Shown piece after piece: positions 50,498-59,208 of a stretch of 64,000 nucleotides of DNA (position 1 is the first letter of the stretch; every line of letters starts with the position of its first letter). The stretch is from Mesorhizobium sp. M1B.F.Ca.ET.045.04.1.1 (lineage in GTDB: Bacteria > Pseudomonadota > Alphaproteobacteria > Rhizobiales > Rhizobiaceae). The notes under the pieces were generated by a model. That model was not told where the DNA came from and made no database searches. It was given only the letters and a program-made list of their open reading frames with translations. Made by a program: the position numbers and the translations under genes. The stretch covers positions 3,449,001 to 3,513,000 of the forward strand of contig NZ_CP034448.1 in assembly GCF_003952465.1 (NCBI RefSeq), read 5' to 3'.

Positions 50498-51373
50498 ATG
50501 AGCAACTTCAACCTCAGTGCCTTTTCCGATGCTATTGCCGACGTCGCGGCGACCGCCGCGCCGGCGCTGGCGAGTTTCGCCACGCATCACCACCGCAGCG
50601 CGAGCACCTTCCATTGGCGCGACGGCTTCTTCGTCACCGCCGAGGAAGCGGTGGAGGCTGGCGAGGAGATCGACCTGACGCTGGCCTCGGGCGAAACCGT
50701 GAAGGCCGAGCTTGTCGGACGCGATCCTTCGACGGGCGTTGCCCTGTTGAAACCAGCCTCCGCCGCAGCCGGTTTGCCGCAGCTGCCTCAGGGTGCTGCC
50801 GTGCGCCCCGGCCATGTGGCGATCGCAGTCGGCAATAGCGAAGGGGCTGCACTTGCCGTGTTCGGCACGGTCGGCGAGGTCGGGCCTGCCTGGCGCTCGA
50901 TGCGCGGCGGCACGATCGATCGGCGCATCAACCTCGCCATCAACACCGGCGGCCGCTTCGAAGGCGGTCCGGTGCTCGATGCCAAGGGCGGCCTGATCGG
51001 CATGCTCCTGTTCGGGCCGCGTCGGCGGGCGCTGGTCATGCCTTACGAGACGATCGAGCGGGCGGTGACGACGCTGCGCGAAAAGGGCCATGTCGCGCGC
51101 GGCTATCTCGGCGCCGGGCTGCATCCGATCCGCAACGGCGACACGCAAGGCGCCATGGTGATGAGCCTCGACGACAGCGGCCCAGCCAAGGCCGCCGGCC
51201 TGCATGTCGGCGACATCATCGTCGCCTGGAACGGCGAAGCGGTGCACGGGCCGCGCGAGCTGATCCGCAAGCTCGGGCCGGACAGCGCCGGCACGGCCGT
51301 GACGCTCGGCGTCTTGAGTGGCGGCGCTGAGCGAGACGTTTCGATCACCATCGGCGAGAAGCCGCTGAGCTGA
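50498..51373 (+). CDS. HtrA-like pseudoprotease with PDZ domain
   Basis: 291 residues with the same two-domain layout as the neighbour. The catalytic positions are replaced: the His site reads GFFVTAEEAVEAG, the Asp site DPSTGVALLK, and the Ser site NTGGRFEGGPVLD. The PDZ part (MVMSLDDSGPAKAAGLHVGDIIVAW) is intact. Probably a regulatory or substrate-binding paralogue of the active protease, 169 bases away and divergent. The next gene, a LuxR-type regulator, starts nine bases after the stop. Confidence 0.85.
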   Translation: MSNFNLSAFSDAIADVAATAAPALASFATHHHRSASTFHWRDGFFVTAEEAVEAGEEIDLTLASGETVKAELVGRDPSTGVALLKPASAAAGLPQLPQGAAVRPGHVAIAVGNSEGAALAVFGTVGEVGPAWRSMRGGTIDRRINLAINTGGRFEGGPVLDAKGGLIGMLLFGPRRRALVMPYETIERAVTTLREKGHVARGYLGAGLHPIRNGDTQGAMVMSLDDSGPAKAAGLHVGDIIVAWNGEAVHGPRELIRKLGPDSAGTAVTLGVLSGGAERDVSITIGEKPLS

Positions 51374-51381
51374 GAGGGTCG

Positions 51382-52023
51382 ATGGCGGAGAGCGCGGCAC
51401 AAACGATTGCGAGACCGGAGCCGGCAATCCACCGGCTGACAGTGCTGATCGCGCTCGGCGACGCGGCGCGCGCCGAGCAATTGGCCGACGCGCTTGCGGC
51501 GAGCGACGATCTGCTGCCGACGCTCGCCGGCAGCGGCATGGGGCAGGTGGCGGATGTCGCCTTGGTCGACGAGGCGGCATTGGAAAGCCGGGCTGTGAGC
51601 CCGGCAACGCCATGCGTGCTGCTCTCCCGACGCGCCGGCTACGAACGGTCGGCCGGCAACCTGTTTGCGACGCTGCCTGCCTCTGCCGACGGGCTGCTGA
51701 TTGCCGCCGCCTTGCGGTTGGCTGCGTCCGGCTATCGCATCAGCAGGGCAGGGCCCCCAGAGGCTCATGGCGATTTCCGCGGAGAGCTATCCGAGGACGA
51801 GACGCCTGACGACAACCAGGTCCGCGCGGCATTGTCGCCGCGCGAGGCGGAAGTGCTGGCGCTGCTGGCTGAAGGCGCGCCCAACAAGGTGATCGCCAGG
51901 CGGCTCAACATTTCCGTTCACACGGCGAAGTTCCACGTCGCCGCGATCCTGATCAAGCTCGGCGCGGCGAACCGCACCGATGCGATCGCCATAGCGATGC
52001 GGCAGGGGCTGGTGCTGGTTTAG
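51382..52023 (+). CDS. LuxR-type regulator with degenerate receiver
   Basis: 213 residues. The C-terminal HTH (about 147-210) contains LSPREAEVLALLAEGAPNKVIARRLNISVHTAKFH in sequence. The N-terminal half resembles a receiver (TVLIALGDAARAEQLADAL, VALVDEAA) but lacks the acidic pair and phosphoacceptor context, so phosphorylation is doubtful. Nine bases after the pseudoprotease gene, forming a likely operon. Confidence 0.85.
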   Translation: MAESAAQTIARPEPAIHRLTVLIALGDAARAEQLADALAASDDLLPTLAGSGMGQVADVALVDEAALESRAVSPATPCVLLSRRAGYERSAGNLFATLPASADGLLIAAALRLAASGYRISRAGPPEAHGDFRGELSEDETPDDNQVRAALSPREAEVLALLAEGAPNKVIARRLNISVHTAKFHVAAILIKLGAANRTDAIAIAMRQGLVLV

Positions 52024-52100
52024 ACCCTTTCGCCACGACGCTGCGTAACCCTCAGACCGGCGCGTTGGGCCTTGCGCCACGGCTGTCCGCCGCGCAAGTT

Positions 52101-52123
52101 GCCTCCCTGTTGCAGAGGGAGGC
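52101..52123 (+). promoter_or_regulatory. Hairpin covering the SDR Shine-Dalgarno
   Basis: GCCTCCCT (52101-52108) pairs perfectly with AGGGAGGC (52116-52123), which contains the ribosome-binding AGGGAGG six bases before the ATG at 52129. Folding would hide the site; opening by heat, ligand or a protein would expose it. Confidence 0.5.
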
Positions 52124-52128
52124 GAAGG

Positions 52129-52995
52129 ATGTCGCTCAAGGGAAAGACGCTGTTCATCTCGGGCGGATCGCGCGGCATCGGGCTGGCGATCGCGCTGCGC
52201 GCGGCGCGCGACGGCGCCAATGTGACGATCGCGGCCAAGACAGCCGAACCGCATCCCAAGCTGCCTGGCACGATCCACACCGCGGCCGAGGAGATCGAGC
52301 GAGCCGGCGGCAAGGCGCTGCCGGTGCTTTGCGACATTCGCGACGAAGCTCAGGTCGCCGATGCGGTGGCAAAGACCGTGGAACGGTTCGGCGGCGTCGA
52401 CATCTGCGTCAACAATGCCAGCGCCATCCAACTCACCGGCACGCTGGAGACCGACATGAAGCGCTACGACCTGATGCACCAGATCAACACGCGCGGCACG
52501 TTCCTGGTCTCCAAAATGTGCATTCCGCACCTGAAGTTGGCAAAGAACCCTCACATCCTGAATCTGGCGCCGCCGCTCGACATGAAAGCCAAGTGGTTCA
52601 AGAACCATGTCGCTTACACCATGGCCAAGTTCGGCATGTCGATGTGCACGCTTGGCATGAGCGCCGAGTTCGCCGGAGCCGGCATCGCCGTCAATTCGCT
52701 TTGGCCGATCTCGACCATCGACACGGCCGCCGTGCGCAATCTGCTGGGCGGCGCCACGGTCGCGGCGATGAGCCGCTCGCCCGACATTATGGCCGATGCG
52801 GCGCATGCGATCTTCCTGCGCCCGTCGCGCGAGGCGACCGGCAATTTCTACATCGACGAGGAGGTTCTGCGCGCCGAAGGCGTCACGGATTTTTCGGTCT
52901 ATGCGCCGGGAGCCAAAGGCCCGCTCGCCGGCGACTTCTTCGTGCCCGACGAGGTGTTTGACCGTACAGAGACCGAGATAAGGAATATCTACTGA
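52129..52995 (+). CDS. SDR, hydroxysteroid-dehydrogenase-like (HSDL2 type)
   Basis: 288 residues from MSLKGKTLFISGGSRGIGLA. Cofactor motif GGSRGIG, NNASAI, the catalytic YTMAK tyrosine/lysine and HILNLAPPLDMK in place of the usual Ser strand match HSDL2-like SDRs. NADP-type preference is suggested by AAKTAEPHPKLPG. Substrate unknown. A strong GGAGGCG site precedes it but is buried in a hairpin. Confidence 0.9.
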   Translation: MSLKGKTLFISGGSRGIGLAIALRAARDGANVTIAAKTAEPHPKLPGTIHTAAEEIERAGGKALPVLCDIRDEAQVADAVAKTVERFGGVDICVNNASAIQLTGTLETDMKRYDLMHQINTRGTFLVSKMCIPHLKLAKNPHILNLAPPLDMKAKWFKNHVAYTMAKFGMSMCTLGMSAEFAGAGIAVNSLWPISTIDTAAVRNLLGGATVAAMSRSPDIMADAAHAIFLRPSREATGNFYIDEEVLRAEGVTDFSVYAPGAKGPLAGDFFVPDEVFDRTETEIRNIY

Positions 52996-53145
52996 CGGAA
53001 ATCGCGCGGACGTCGCTTCATCTCGATAAAGCGCTCAAAGTCAAACGGCTCCGGATTTCCGGATTGGTCACCCCTCGTCGATCGCTTTACGAAGCCGTTC
53101 GAGACGAAGCCGTTCGAGCGTTGAATGATCCTCGGTTTCTTCCAT
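52989..53145 (-). pseudogene. ParD-type antitoxin remnant, frameshifted
   Basis: The minus strand from ATG 53145 reads STLERLRLERLRKAIDEG then a stop. One base earlier in frame, past a GGGG run near 53075, it continues DQSGNPEPFDFERFIEMKRR, the characteristic C-terminal end of ParD antitoxins (E.G..S....PFDFD.F...KR). A one-base G insertion explains the break. No ParE toxin is found next to it. The last bases overlap the SDR stop. Confidence 0.5.
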
Positions 53146-53149
53146 AACG

Positions 53150-53665
53150 TCACTCCGCGGCCTTCTTGCCTTTCGCCAGCGCCATCACCCGGTCGATATA
53201 GGCGAGCATAAGCGCCGAGAAGACGAAGGCCAGATGCATGACGGTCAGCCACATGAGCTGATCGCTCGTGTAGGAAGCGTGGTTGAGGAACACTTGCAGC
53301 AGGTGGATGGAGGAGATCGCGACGATGGTCGAGGCGACCTTGACCTTCAGCGAGCCGACGTCGATCGTGCCCAGCCAATGGACCTCGCCGTCCTGCCCGT
53401 CGAAGCGGCTGACGAAATTCTCGTAGCCCGAAATGATCACCATCACCACCAGCGAGGCTACAAGGGCCGCGTCGATCAGGCCGAGCATCTTCAGGATCGT
53501 GTCGGTGTCGCCGAGCGTGAAAACGCTCATCACGAACTCGTAGAGCTTCTTGCCGAAGGAGAGCGCGTAAGTCGCCAGCGCCAAGCCGAGCCCCAGATAG
53601 AAGGCGACCAGCAGCCAGCGCGAGGCGAGGATGACGGATTCGATCGCGAGTTCGAGACGCTTCAT
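53150..53665 (-). CDS. UPF0114 (YqhA/TIGR00645) membrane protein
   Basis: 171 residues from MKRLELAIESVILASRWLLV. Four membrane helices, with the conserved FYLGLGLALATYALSF, ISGYENFVSRFD and VKVASTIVAISSIHLLQVFLN. Inner-membrane family of unknown function. Upstream is a long intergenic stretch with repeats and terminators. Confidence 0.92.
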   Translation of the reverse strand: MKRLELAIESVILASRWLLVAFYLGLGLALATYALSFGKKLYEFVMSVFTLGDTDTILKMLGLIDAALVASLVVMVIISGYENFVSRFDGQDGEVHWLGTIDVGSLKVKVASTIVAISSIHLLQVFLNHASYTSDQLMWLTVMHLAFVFSALMLAYIDRVMALAKGKKAAE

Positions 53666-53705
53666 GAGATGTTCCGGTGCCGTTTCGCTCTGATTGTTTG
53701 TCTTT

Positions 53706-53755
53706 ACGCAATTCCGGACGGAAAAACCGCTGCGCACTTTTCCTGGAATTGCTCT
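53706..53755. repeat. Mosaic intergenic repeat, copy 2
   Basis: The same 50-bp ACGCAATTCCGGACGGAAAA...GGAATTGCTCT unit as at 15060-15110, with a few differences and one extra A. Lies upstream of the UPF0114 gene. Confidence 0.75.
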
Positions 53756-53799
53756 CCGAGGGTTCGACCGTATTTCGGGCAGGTGGGCTCTCTTTTCAA

Positions 53800-53836
53800 G
53801 AAAAAAGCCCCGCCGGAGAGGGGCGCCGGCGGGGCT
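53800..53836 (-). terminator. Minus-strand terminator for the OmpA-like gene
   Basis: AGCCCCGCCGG / CCGGCGGGGCT, an 11-bp stem at 53806-53816 and 53826-53836, with a minus-strand T run beyond. A second GC-rich dyad lies at about 53963-53990. Confidence 0.7.
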
Positions 53837-54040
53837 CATGTGTCCGCTGGAGTCGGGACAGGGCAGGGAACGCCCTGGCCAGAATCTGGGTGCCGCAATG
53901 CGGCGATTCAATGAGCGCGGCGGGACAAGCGGAACAATTCTTCTTGCATTTTGAAAGAAAGGGCCGGTCCGGATCCGGACAGGCCCTCATCTTCTCGCTC
54001 TGATTCCGAAAATCGGATCAGGATTTTGAAATCAAACGCT

Positions 54041-54135
54041 AAAGCGCGTCGCGCTGAAACGATTCAGGCGACGCGCTTTGGGTCTTTGTTTTATGCATGT
54101 CGCCCAAACCGCTGCGCAGTTTTGGGGGACATGCG
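54041..54135. repeat. Mosaic intergenic repeat, GCATG-type copy 3
   Basis: AAAGCGCGTCGCG...CGACGCGCTTT followed by TATGCATGTCGCCC and GGGGGACATGCG. Shares modules with the repeats at 31566 and 39965. Together with the 53706 repeat and terminators it fills the gap 53666-54136; no gene is seen there. Confidence 0.7.
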
Positions 54136-54136
54136 T

Positions 54137-56407
54137 TCACTGCTCGTTGCTTGCCACTGGCGCCACCAGCGAGGTGATGCGGCGGATGGCGACGCGGCGG
54201 TTCTCGCGGTTCGGGCCGGACGTATTCACCTTGAGATACTCCTCGCCATAGCCCTGTGTCGTGAGGTTCTCGGCCGGGATGCCGAAGGCGTTGGTCAACG
54301 CCTCGGCGACCGCCTCGGCACGCCGGTCCGACAGCGCGAGGTTCGCGTCGGGCGTGCCGACGGCGTCGGTATGGCCCTCGATCAGGAAGGTTTCCGCCGG
54401 GTTCTTCTTCAGGAGTTTTTCCATGGCGGTGGCCACGCCCTCGAGCTTCTGGACTTCGGTGTCGGAGATCGTCGCCGAGCCGAAGTCGAAGTTCAGCGTG
54501 TCGAGGTCGATGCGGCGGGCGATGTCGCGCACGCGCGCCGAGCGCTTGACCTCGTCGATCGAGTACAGGCGCTGCACCCTCTCCACCGGCGGCTGCTCGA
54601 GGAAGGTGTAGTACTCGTCCGGATCCTCGACCTCCTCCGAATCCAGGATGTAGTCCCGGCGCGGGATGTCGAGCCGCATCGGCGGCAGGTCGTCGCCCGG
54701 ATCACGCCAGTCGTCGACATCCTGGTAATACCGCTCGTCGACATAGCTCAGCACATATTCGCGCCCATCCGGCATGATGCGCGAACGCTGGACGACGTCG
54801 CCGTTGCGGTTGCGGATCGTGACGATCCTGACGCCGTTGTCGCGCTCCACGATTTCGCGGGTACGGCCACGCGGCAGATCCTCGTAGTAGACATCCCTGG
54901 CGCCGCGGGTGATGCGCGGCGCTTCATTGCTTTCCACGATCGTCTGGTTGTTGAACTGGACGATCACGCGGTCGCCGAACTGTTTCACCACGTCCGCGCC
55001 CTGCGGCCGGCGGCGCTCGCGGACAACCTGCTCGGGCGTAAGCTCTATCCGCTTGCCCTTTTCCTCGGTGACCGGAACGATCGTCTCAGGCTTGATCGCC
55101 TGCTGCGCCGCCTTGTCGTCGGTGGGTGGTGGGCCTTGATCGACCGGAGCCAGTTGCGGCTTCTGCACCTGCTCTCCCATCTGCTGCTCGGTCTGGGTGC
55201 CAGTTTGGCCGGTGCCGCCTTGCTCTACGCCAGCCTGGCCGCTTTCGTTCTGGCCGGTCGGCTGACGGCCCTTGCGCTTGCGAACGACATCCTTCTGGCT
55301 GTCGAAGAGCGGGGCCTCGTTCGCATTGGCAGGCGCTTCGCCCTGTGCGGCAGTGCCGGCATTCGCGCCGCCTTGGGCCGGCTGCTCGCCGGTAGCGGGC
55401 TGGCCGCCGGTTGTCGCCTGGCCTTCGCCGGAGGGCTGCTTGGCCGAAGGTTGCTCCCCCGTCACCGCTTGACCGGCGCCGGGCTGCTGACCGAGGGCTT
55501 TCCTGCGCTTCTTTGTCTTGTCCGGAGGCTGTTCGCCCTCGGCCGGCGCAGCTTGCTGATTGTTCTGCTGCGGCTCGGCCTGCTGCGCCGGCGCGCCGGC
55601 AGGGGCCTCGGTCTTCGGCGCCTGCTCGGTTGGGGCGGTTTCAGTCTGCTGCTGCTGATCCCGCTTCTTCTTGCGCAGCTTGTCCTGCGGCGTGTTATCG
55701 TTGGCGGGCGCCGCCTGTTCAGCGGGCTGCTCGGCCGGCGAGGTCTCGGTTTGCTGCTGCTGACGCTTCTTCTTGCGCGGCTGCTGCTCGTCGTTCGCCG
55801 GCGCGGCCTGTTCAGCGGGCTGCTCGGCCGGCGCGGTTTCGGTTTGCTGCTGCTGGCGCTTCTTCTTGCGCGGCTGCTGTTCGTCGTTCGCCGGCGCGGC
55901 CTGTCCGGCGGGCTGCTCGGCCGGCGCGGTTTCGGTTTGCTGCTGCTGGCGCTTCTTCCTACGCGGCTGCTGCTCGTCGGTCACGGGCTGGCCGCCCTGA
56001 TCGGCCGGTGCTGCCTCGATCTGCTGCTGCTGATCGCGTTTCTTGCGCGGTTTGAGCTGCTGCTCGGCGGGCGCTGCTTGCTCCGCCTGGCCGGTGTCCA
56101 TCTGCTGCTGGTCCTGCCGTTTCCGGCGCGGCTTCTGCTCGGGCTCGGCAGACTGTTCGGCGGGGGCCGATTCTGTCTGTTGTTGCTGCTCGCGCTTCTT
56201 CTTCCTCGGTTGCTCAGCTTCCCCCTGCTGGCCACCTTGCGCACACTCCTCTGCCGACTGGCCTTCGGCGCAGTTCGCCTGCGCCAGAATCAGTGGCGCT
56301 CCCTGCGAGGTGCCGAAATCGGCCTGCAGCGGATACGCGCCCAACGGCGCGGATGCCATAAGCAGGCCGATTGCCGTACCCGCCAGAATCCGTGGTTGGC
56401 GTTTCAT
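54137..56407 (-). CDS. OmpA-family protein with long Q/K/E-rich repeat region
   Basis: 756 residues. Signal peptide (about 1-24), then residues about 60-290 consist of near-identical blocks of about 30 residues built from [19 protein letters not shown], alternating basic KKKR and Gln runs. A further low-complexity Gln/Glu/Pro region follows. The C-terminal OmpA peptidoglycan-binding domain (about 635-745) has [20 protein letters not shown] and NRRVAI. An anchored envelope protein; the repeats probably span the periplasm or bind anionic polymers. Repeat number is likely variable between strains. Confidence 0.85.
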   Translation of the reverse strand: MKRQPRILAGTAIGLLMASAPLGAYPLQADFGTSQGAPLILAQANCAEGQSAEECAQGGQQGEAEQPRKKKREQQQQTESAPAEQSAEPEQKPRRKRQDQQQMDTGQAEQAAPAEQQLKPRKKRDQQQQIEAAPADQGGQPVTDEQQPRRKKRQQQQTETAPAEQPAGQAAPANDEQQPRKKKRQQQQTETAPAEQPAEQAAPANDEQQPRKKKRQQQQTETSPAEQPAEQAAPANDNTPQDKLRKKKRDQQQQTETAPTEQAPKTEAPAGAPAQQAEPQQNNQQAAPAEGEQPPDKTKKRRKALGQQPGAGQAVTGEQPSAKQPSGEGQATTGGQPATGEQPAQGGANAGTAAQGEAPANANEAPLFDSQKDVVRKRKGRQPTGQNESGQAGVEQGGTGQTGTQTEQQMGEQVQKPQLAPVDQGPPPTDDKAAQQAIKPETIVPVTEEKGKRIELTPEQVVRERRRPQGADVVKQFGDRVIVQFNNQTIVESNEAPRITRGARDVYYEDLPRGRTREIVERDNGVRIVTIRNRNGDVVQRSRIMPDGREYVLSYVDERYYQDVDDWRDPGDDLPPMRLDIPRRDYILDSEEVEDPDEYYTFLEQPPVERVQRLYSIDEVKRSARVRDIARRIDLDTLNFDFGSATISDTEVQKLEGVATAMEKLLKKNPAETFLIEGHTDAVGTPDANLALSDRRAEAVAEALTNAFGIPAENLTTQGYGEEYLKVNTSGPNRENRRVAIRRITSLVAPVASNEQ

Positions 56408-56602
56408 ATCAATTTTCTCCTAGTGGGGTCCCATCCCTGCCCAAACTTTCGTCATCCGCAATTGGTTCCGTCAGGCATTGGCAGCAGCCAAGGATGCCTG
56501 GCCGGCCTTTTGAAGGCAATTTCGTGTTTTTCTAATGTTGATACTGCGTCACCGCGACAGCGACGCTTGACCGGAAGGCCACGGAGGGCCAAATCCAGCC
56601 GC

Positions 56603-57049
56603 ATGACCGCACCGTTCTGGAAAACCAAGACGCTTGAGGCGATGACCCCGGCCGAGTGGGAATCACTCTGCGACGGCTGCGGCAAATGCTGTCTTTCGAA
56701 GCTTGAGGACGAGGACACCGGCGAGATCTATTGGACGAGCGTCGGCTGCCGGCTGTTCGATGCCGAAAAATGCCTTTGCTCGGACTATGCCAACCGGCTG
56801 TCGCGCGTGCCCGATTGCGTCGGGCTGACGCCGCAGAACGTGCGCACCATCACCTGGCTGCCCAAGACCTGCGCCTACCGGCTGATCGCCGAGGGCCACG
56901 ACCTCTATTGGTGGCACAGGCTGGTCTCGGGAAGCGCGGAGACCGTGCACGAGGCCGGGATATCGATCCGCGGCCGGGTGAAGGCCAAGGAAACGGATCT
57001 CGCCGAGCCGGACGACTATTTTGACTATATACTGGACGACGAACCTTGA
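56603..57049 (+). CDS. YcgN-family cysteine-cluster protein (UPF0260)
   Basis: 148 residues from [20 protein letters not shown]. The conserved cysteine cluster [14 protein letters not shown], then [17 protein letters not shown] and a later C in LPKTCAYR resembles an iron-sulfur or zinc cluster ligand set. Function unknown in the family. Its last four codons and stop (GAC GAC GAA CCT TGA) lie inside the first unit of the tandem repeat that follows. Confidence 0.9.
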   Translation: MTAPFWKTKTLEAMTPAEWESLCDGCGKCCLSKLEDEDTGEIYWTSVGCRLFDAEKCLCSDYANRLSRVPDCVGLTPQNVRTITWLPKTCAYRLIAEGHDLYWWHRLVSGSAETVHEAGISIRGRVKAKETDLAEPDDYFDYILDDEP

Positions 57050-57460
57050 AGGGTTCGCGTTTGGACGACGAACCTTGAAGGGTTCGCGTTTGGACGACGA
57101 ACCTTGAAGGGTTCGCGTTTGGACGACGAACCTTGAAGGGTTCGCGTTTGGACGACGAACCTTGAAGGGTTCGCGTTTGGACGACGAACCTTGAAGGGTT
57201 CGCGTTTGGACGACGAACCTTGAAGGGTTCGCGTTTGGACGACGAACCTTGAAGGGTTCGCGTTTGGACGACGAACCTTGAAGGGTTCGCGTTTGGACGA
57301 CGAACCTTGAAGGGTTCGCGTTTGGACGACGAACCTTGAAGGGTTCGCGTTTGGACGACGAACCTTGAAGGGTTCGCGTTTGGACGACGAACCCTGACGG
57401 GTTCGCATTTTGGATGACGAACCCTGACGGGTTCGCATTTTGGACGAGCCTTGAAGGGAA
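57034..57460. repeat. 29-bp tandem hairpin array at ycgN 3' end
   Basis: Twelve identical 29-bp units (aacc anchors at 57042, 57071 ... 57361) followed by two 30-bp variants (anchors 57390 and 57420) and a partial. Each unit can fold: CGAACCT-TGAA-GGGTTCG in the common unit, CGAACCC-TGAC-GGGTTCG in the variants, with both sides changed so pairing is kept or improved. The first unit contains the gene's stop codon. 29 is not a multiple of three, so the open frames seen across it in all reverse phases are artefacts. No spacers, hence not CRISPR. Confidence 0.9.
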
Positions 57461-57662
57461 CCGGGCGCGCCATGGCGCGTTTCCGGCTCCAGATTTGAAG
57501 CGGACGGGGGCGGTGGACGCGCGGGGATGTTGCCTTCCTTCGACATGAACCGGACATGAACGGCCGGTTCGCAAAAAGTTCAGACACGAAAAGGCATTTT
57601 GCAAACATTGGTTCGCCAATCATCAATCAAGGGGCTAGCGGCCCACAACAAGGAGAGAGACG

Positions 57663-58019
57663 ATGTTCAATCAGATCAAGACGGCAGCCCTTTCGGCCCT
57701 TGTCGGGCTTGGCACGCTGGGCGCCATTCCGGCGGCGCATGCGGACAGCCTCTATCTCGGCTTCGGCAATAACCAGGATCCGCGTTTCGGCGTCTACACC
57801 GGCGACGATGACGATGGGTATTACCGCCGCGATCGCGACTGGCGCCGCCGCGGCTGCTCGCCGGATCGCGCGCTCGACAAGGCCGAGCGCATGGGCCTGC
57901 ACCGCGTCCGCATCGTCGACATCAGCCGGCGCACGGTGAAGGTGGCCGGCCGCCAGTATGGCGACCGCGTGGTGGTGGTCTTCGCCAACGAGCGCGGCTG
58001 CCCGATCATCTATCGCTGA
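57663..58019 (+). CDS. Small exported protein of unknown function
   Basis: 118 residues. Signal peptide about 1-27 (ALSALVGLGTLGAIPAAHAD), then LYLGFGNNQDPRFGVYTGDDDD, a basic/acidic stretch (RRDRDWRRRGCSP) and a compact C-terminal half with two Cys (RGCSPD and RGCPIIYR) that could form a disulfide. AAGGAGAG precedes the ATG. Not recognised; the pattern is common in rhizobial envelope proteins. Confidence 0.85.
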   Translation: MFNQIKTAALSALVGLGTLGAIPAAHADSLYLGFGNNQDPRFGVYTGDDDDGYYRRDRDWRRRGCSPDRALDKAERMGLHRVRIVDISRRTVKVAGRQYGDRVVVVFANERGCPIIYR

Positions 58020-58102
58020 GGCTGGATCGGCAACGGACGATCCTCTGCGAGGATCGCTATAAGTAGTAAGCCCCTTCAGCCAGTGCTGAAGCGCGCGGCT
58101 CG

Positions 58103-58137
58103 AAAAAACCCCGGAGGATCGGTCCCCGGGGTTTTTT
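58103..58137. terminator. Bidirectional terminator
   Basis: AAAAAACCCCGG / CCGGGGTTTTTT, a 12-bp stem (58103-58114 and 58126-58137) with A/T ends in both directions. Serves the convergent exported protein and SIMPL genes. Confidence 0.9.
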
Positions 58138-58170
58138 GTCTGCGGTCCGACGACAGAAGCAGGTTACCTG

Positions 58171-58881
58171 TTATTTCAGCTCGAACGTGACGGTGACCTG
58201 GACAGAATAGGAGTTCTCGCCAGCCTGCACCGGCACGGCCGCGCGGGCGGCGTCGAAAGCCTTGGCGTTCATCGGCATCGGCACCGTCGCGACGTTCTGG
58301 TCGGTGATCTCGATCACCCGGCCGAGGCTGACGCCGGCGGCCTCGGCGAGCGTCTTGGCCTTGGCGATCGCGTCCGCAACCGCCTTCTTGCGCGCCTCGA
58401 CGATGGTGGCCTTCGGATCGTCATTGGTGAAGGCGATGCCGCCGCCCTGGTTGACGCCGAGCGACACCGCCTTGTCGAGGATGTCGCCGGTCTTGTCGAC
58501 ATCGCGCACGCGCACCGACAGCGTGTTCGTCACCTGGTAGGCGACAAGCTCGGCTTCCTGGCTGCCGTCTGCCATGTTGGTGTAATTGTAGCGCGGGTTG
58601 ATCTGGATGCCTGCCGTCTGCAGGTCGCGATCGGCGATGCCGGCCGATTTCATCGCCGCGATCACGGCCGCCATGGCGTCGTTGTTGGCATCGAGCGCAG
58701 CGCGCGCGGTCTTTGCCTCGCGCATGACGCTGAGCGTCAGCATCGCGATATCCGGCGCAACGGTCGCTTCGCCCTCGCCCGAGACGACAATGCGCGGAGG
58801 CGGCGGGGTGTCGGCAGCGCTTGCCAGCGCCGGAAACGCGATCGCGGCTGCGAGCGCGACAGGCAAAAGATGTCTGGTCAT
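58171..58881 (-). CDS. SIMPL-domain periplasmic protein
   Basis: 236 residues from MTRHLLPVALAAAIAFPALA, signal peptide cleaved near residue 23. PPPPRIVVSGEGEATVAPDIA and QTAGIQINPRYNY and VTNTLSVRVRDVDKTGDILDKAV are the SIMPL/YggE pattern. YggE-type proteins are linked to oxidative and envelope stress; mechanism unclear. An in-frame ATG 207 bases upstream is discarded. Confidence 0.92.
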   Translation of the reverse strand: MTRHLLPVALAAAIAFPALASAADTPPPPRIVVSGEGEATVAPDIAMLTLSVMREAKTARAALDANNDAMAAVIAAMKSAGIADRDLQTAGIQINPRYNYTNMADGSQEAELVAYQVTNTLSVRVRDVDKTGDILDKAVSLGVNQGGGIAFTNDDPKATIVEARKKAVADAIAKAKTLAEAAGVSLGRVIEITDQNVATVPMPMNAKAFDAARAAVPVQAGENSYSVQVTVTFELK

Positions 58882-59104
58882 GAAAACTCCTCGAGATCTG
58901 CGATCCGATATCTTCCGCCGCCTCCGTCCCGACCCAGAAAAAGTGTCGTTTGCCGGCAGTGCGGTGCAGGCCCGGACCTGTTCACGCGCCTTATGGGCGC
59001 GCACGCCGCTGTACGGAGCGAATATGGGCTGATTTTGGCGTTTGCCGCCAGTGCCGTCGAAAGCCTTGTGCCGCGCGGCGAAAAACACTAAGCCAGCCCG
59101 CGTG

Positions 59105-59180
59105 GGGCCTGTAGCTCAATGGTTAGAGCCGGCGGCTCATAACCGCTTGGTTGGGGGTTCGAGTCCCTCCGGGCCCACCA
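59105..59180 (+). tRNA. tRNA with CAU anticodon, probably tRNA-Ile2
   Basis: 76 bases including the encoded CCA. Acceptor GGGCCTG/CGGGCCC, D-arm with GGTTAGAGC, anticodon loop CTCATAA, T-arm GGGGGTTCGAGTCCCTC. The anticodon stem and the following CGCTTGG loop resemble E. coli tRNA-Ile2 (lysidine-modified CAU) more than elongator Met tRNA. Confidence 0.85.
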
Positions 59181-59208
59181 TTGTCGTTATTTATCAATGC
59201 TTTATCGC

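Noticed and set aside
53951..57049. A very long plus-strand open frame opposite the OmpA-like gene, ending with the YcgN protein
   Set aside because: The first 880 or so codons are antisense to the OmpA-like CDS and have leucine/arginine-rich composition without motifs. Only the part from ATG 56603 matches a real family.
57034..57460. CRISPR array
   Set aside because: Units follow each other with no spacers, and no cas genes are near. It is a tandem repeat.
56663..57619. Minus-strand repeat proteins built from [14 protein letters not shown] units
   Set aside because: They are only the translation of the 29-bp tandem repeat; all three frames stay open because the unit length is not a multiple of three.
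59105..59180. Elongator tRNA-Met
   Set aside because: The CAU anticodon allows it, but the anticodon arm and variable loop resemble tRNA-Ile2 more closely. The call is kept as a probability, not a certainty.
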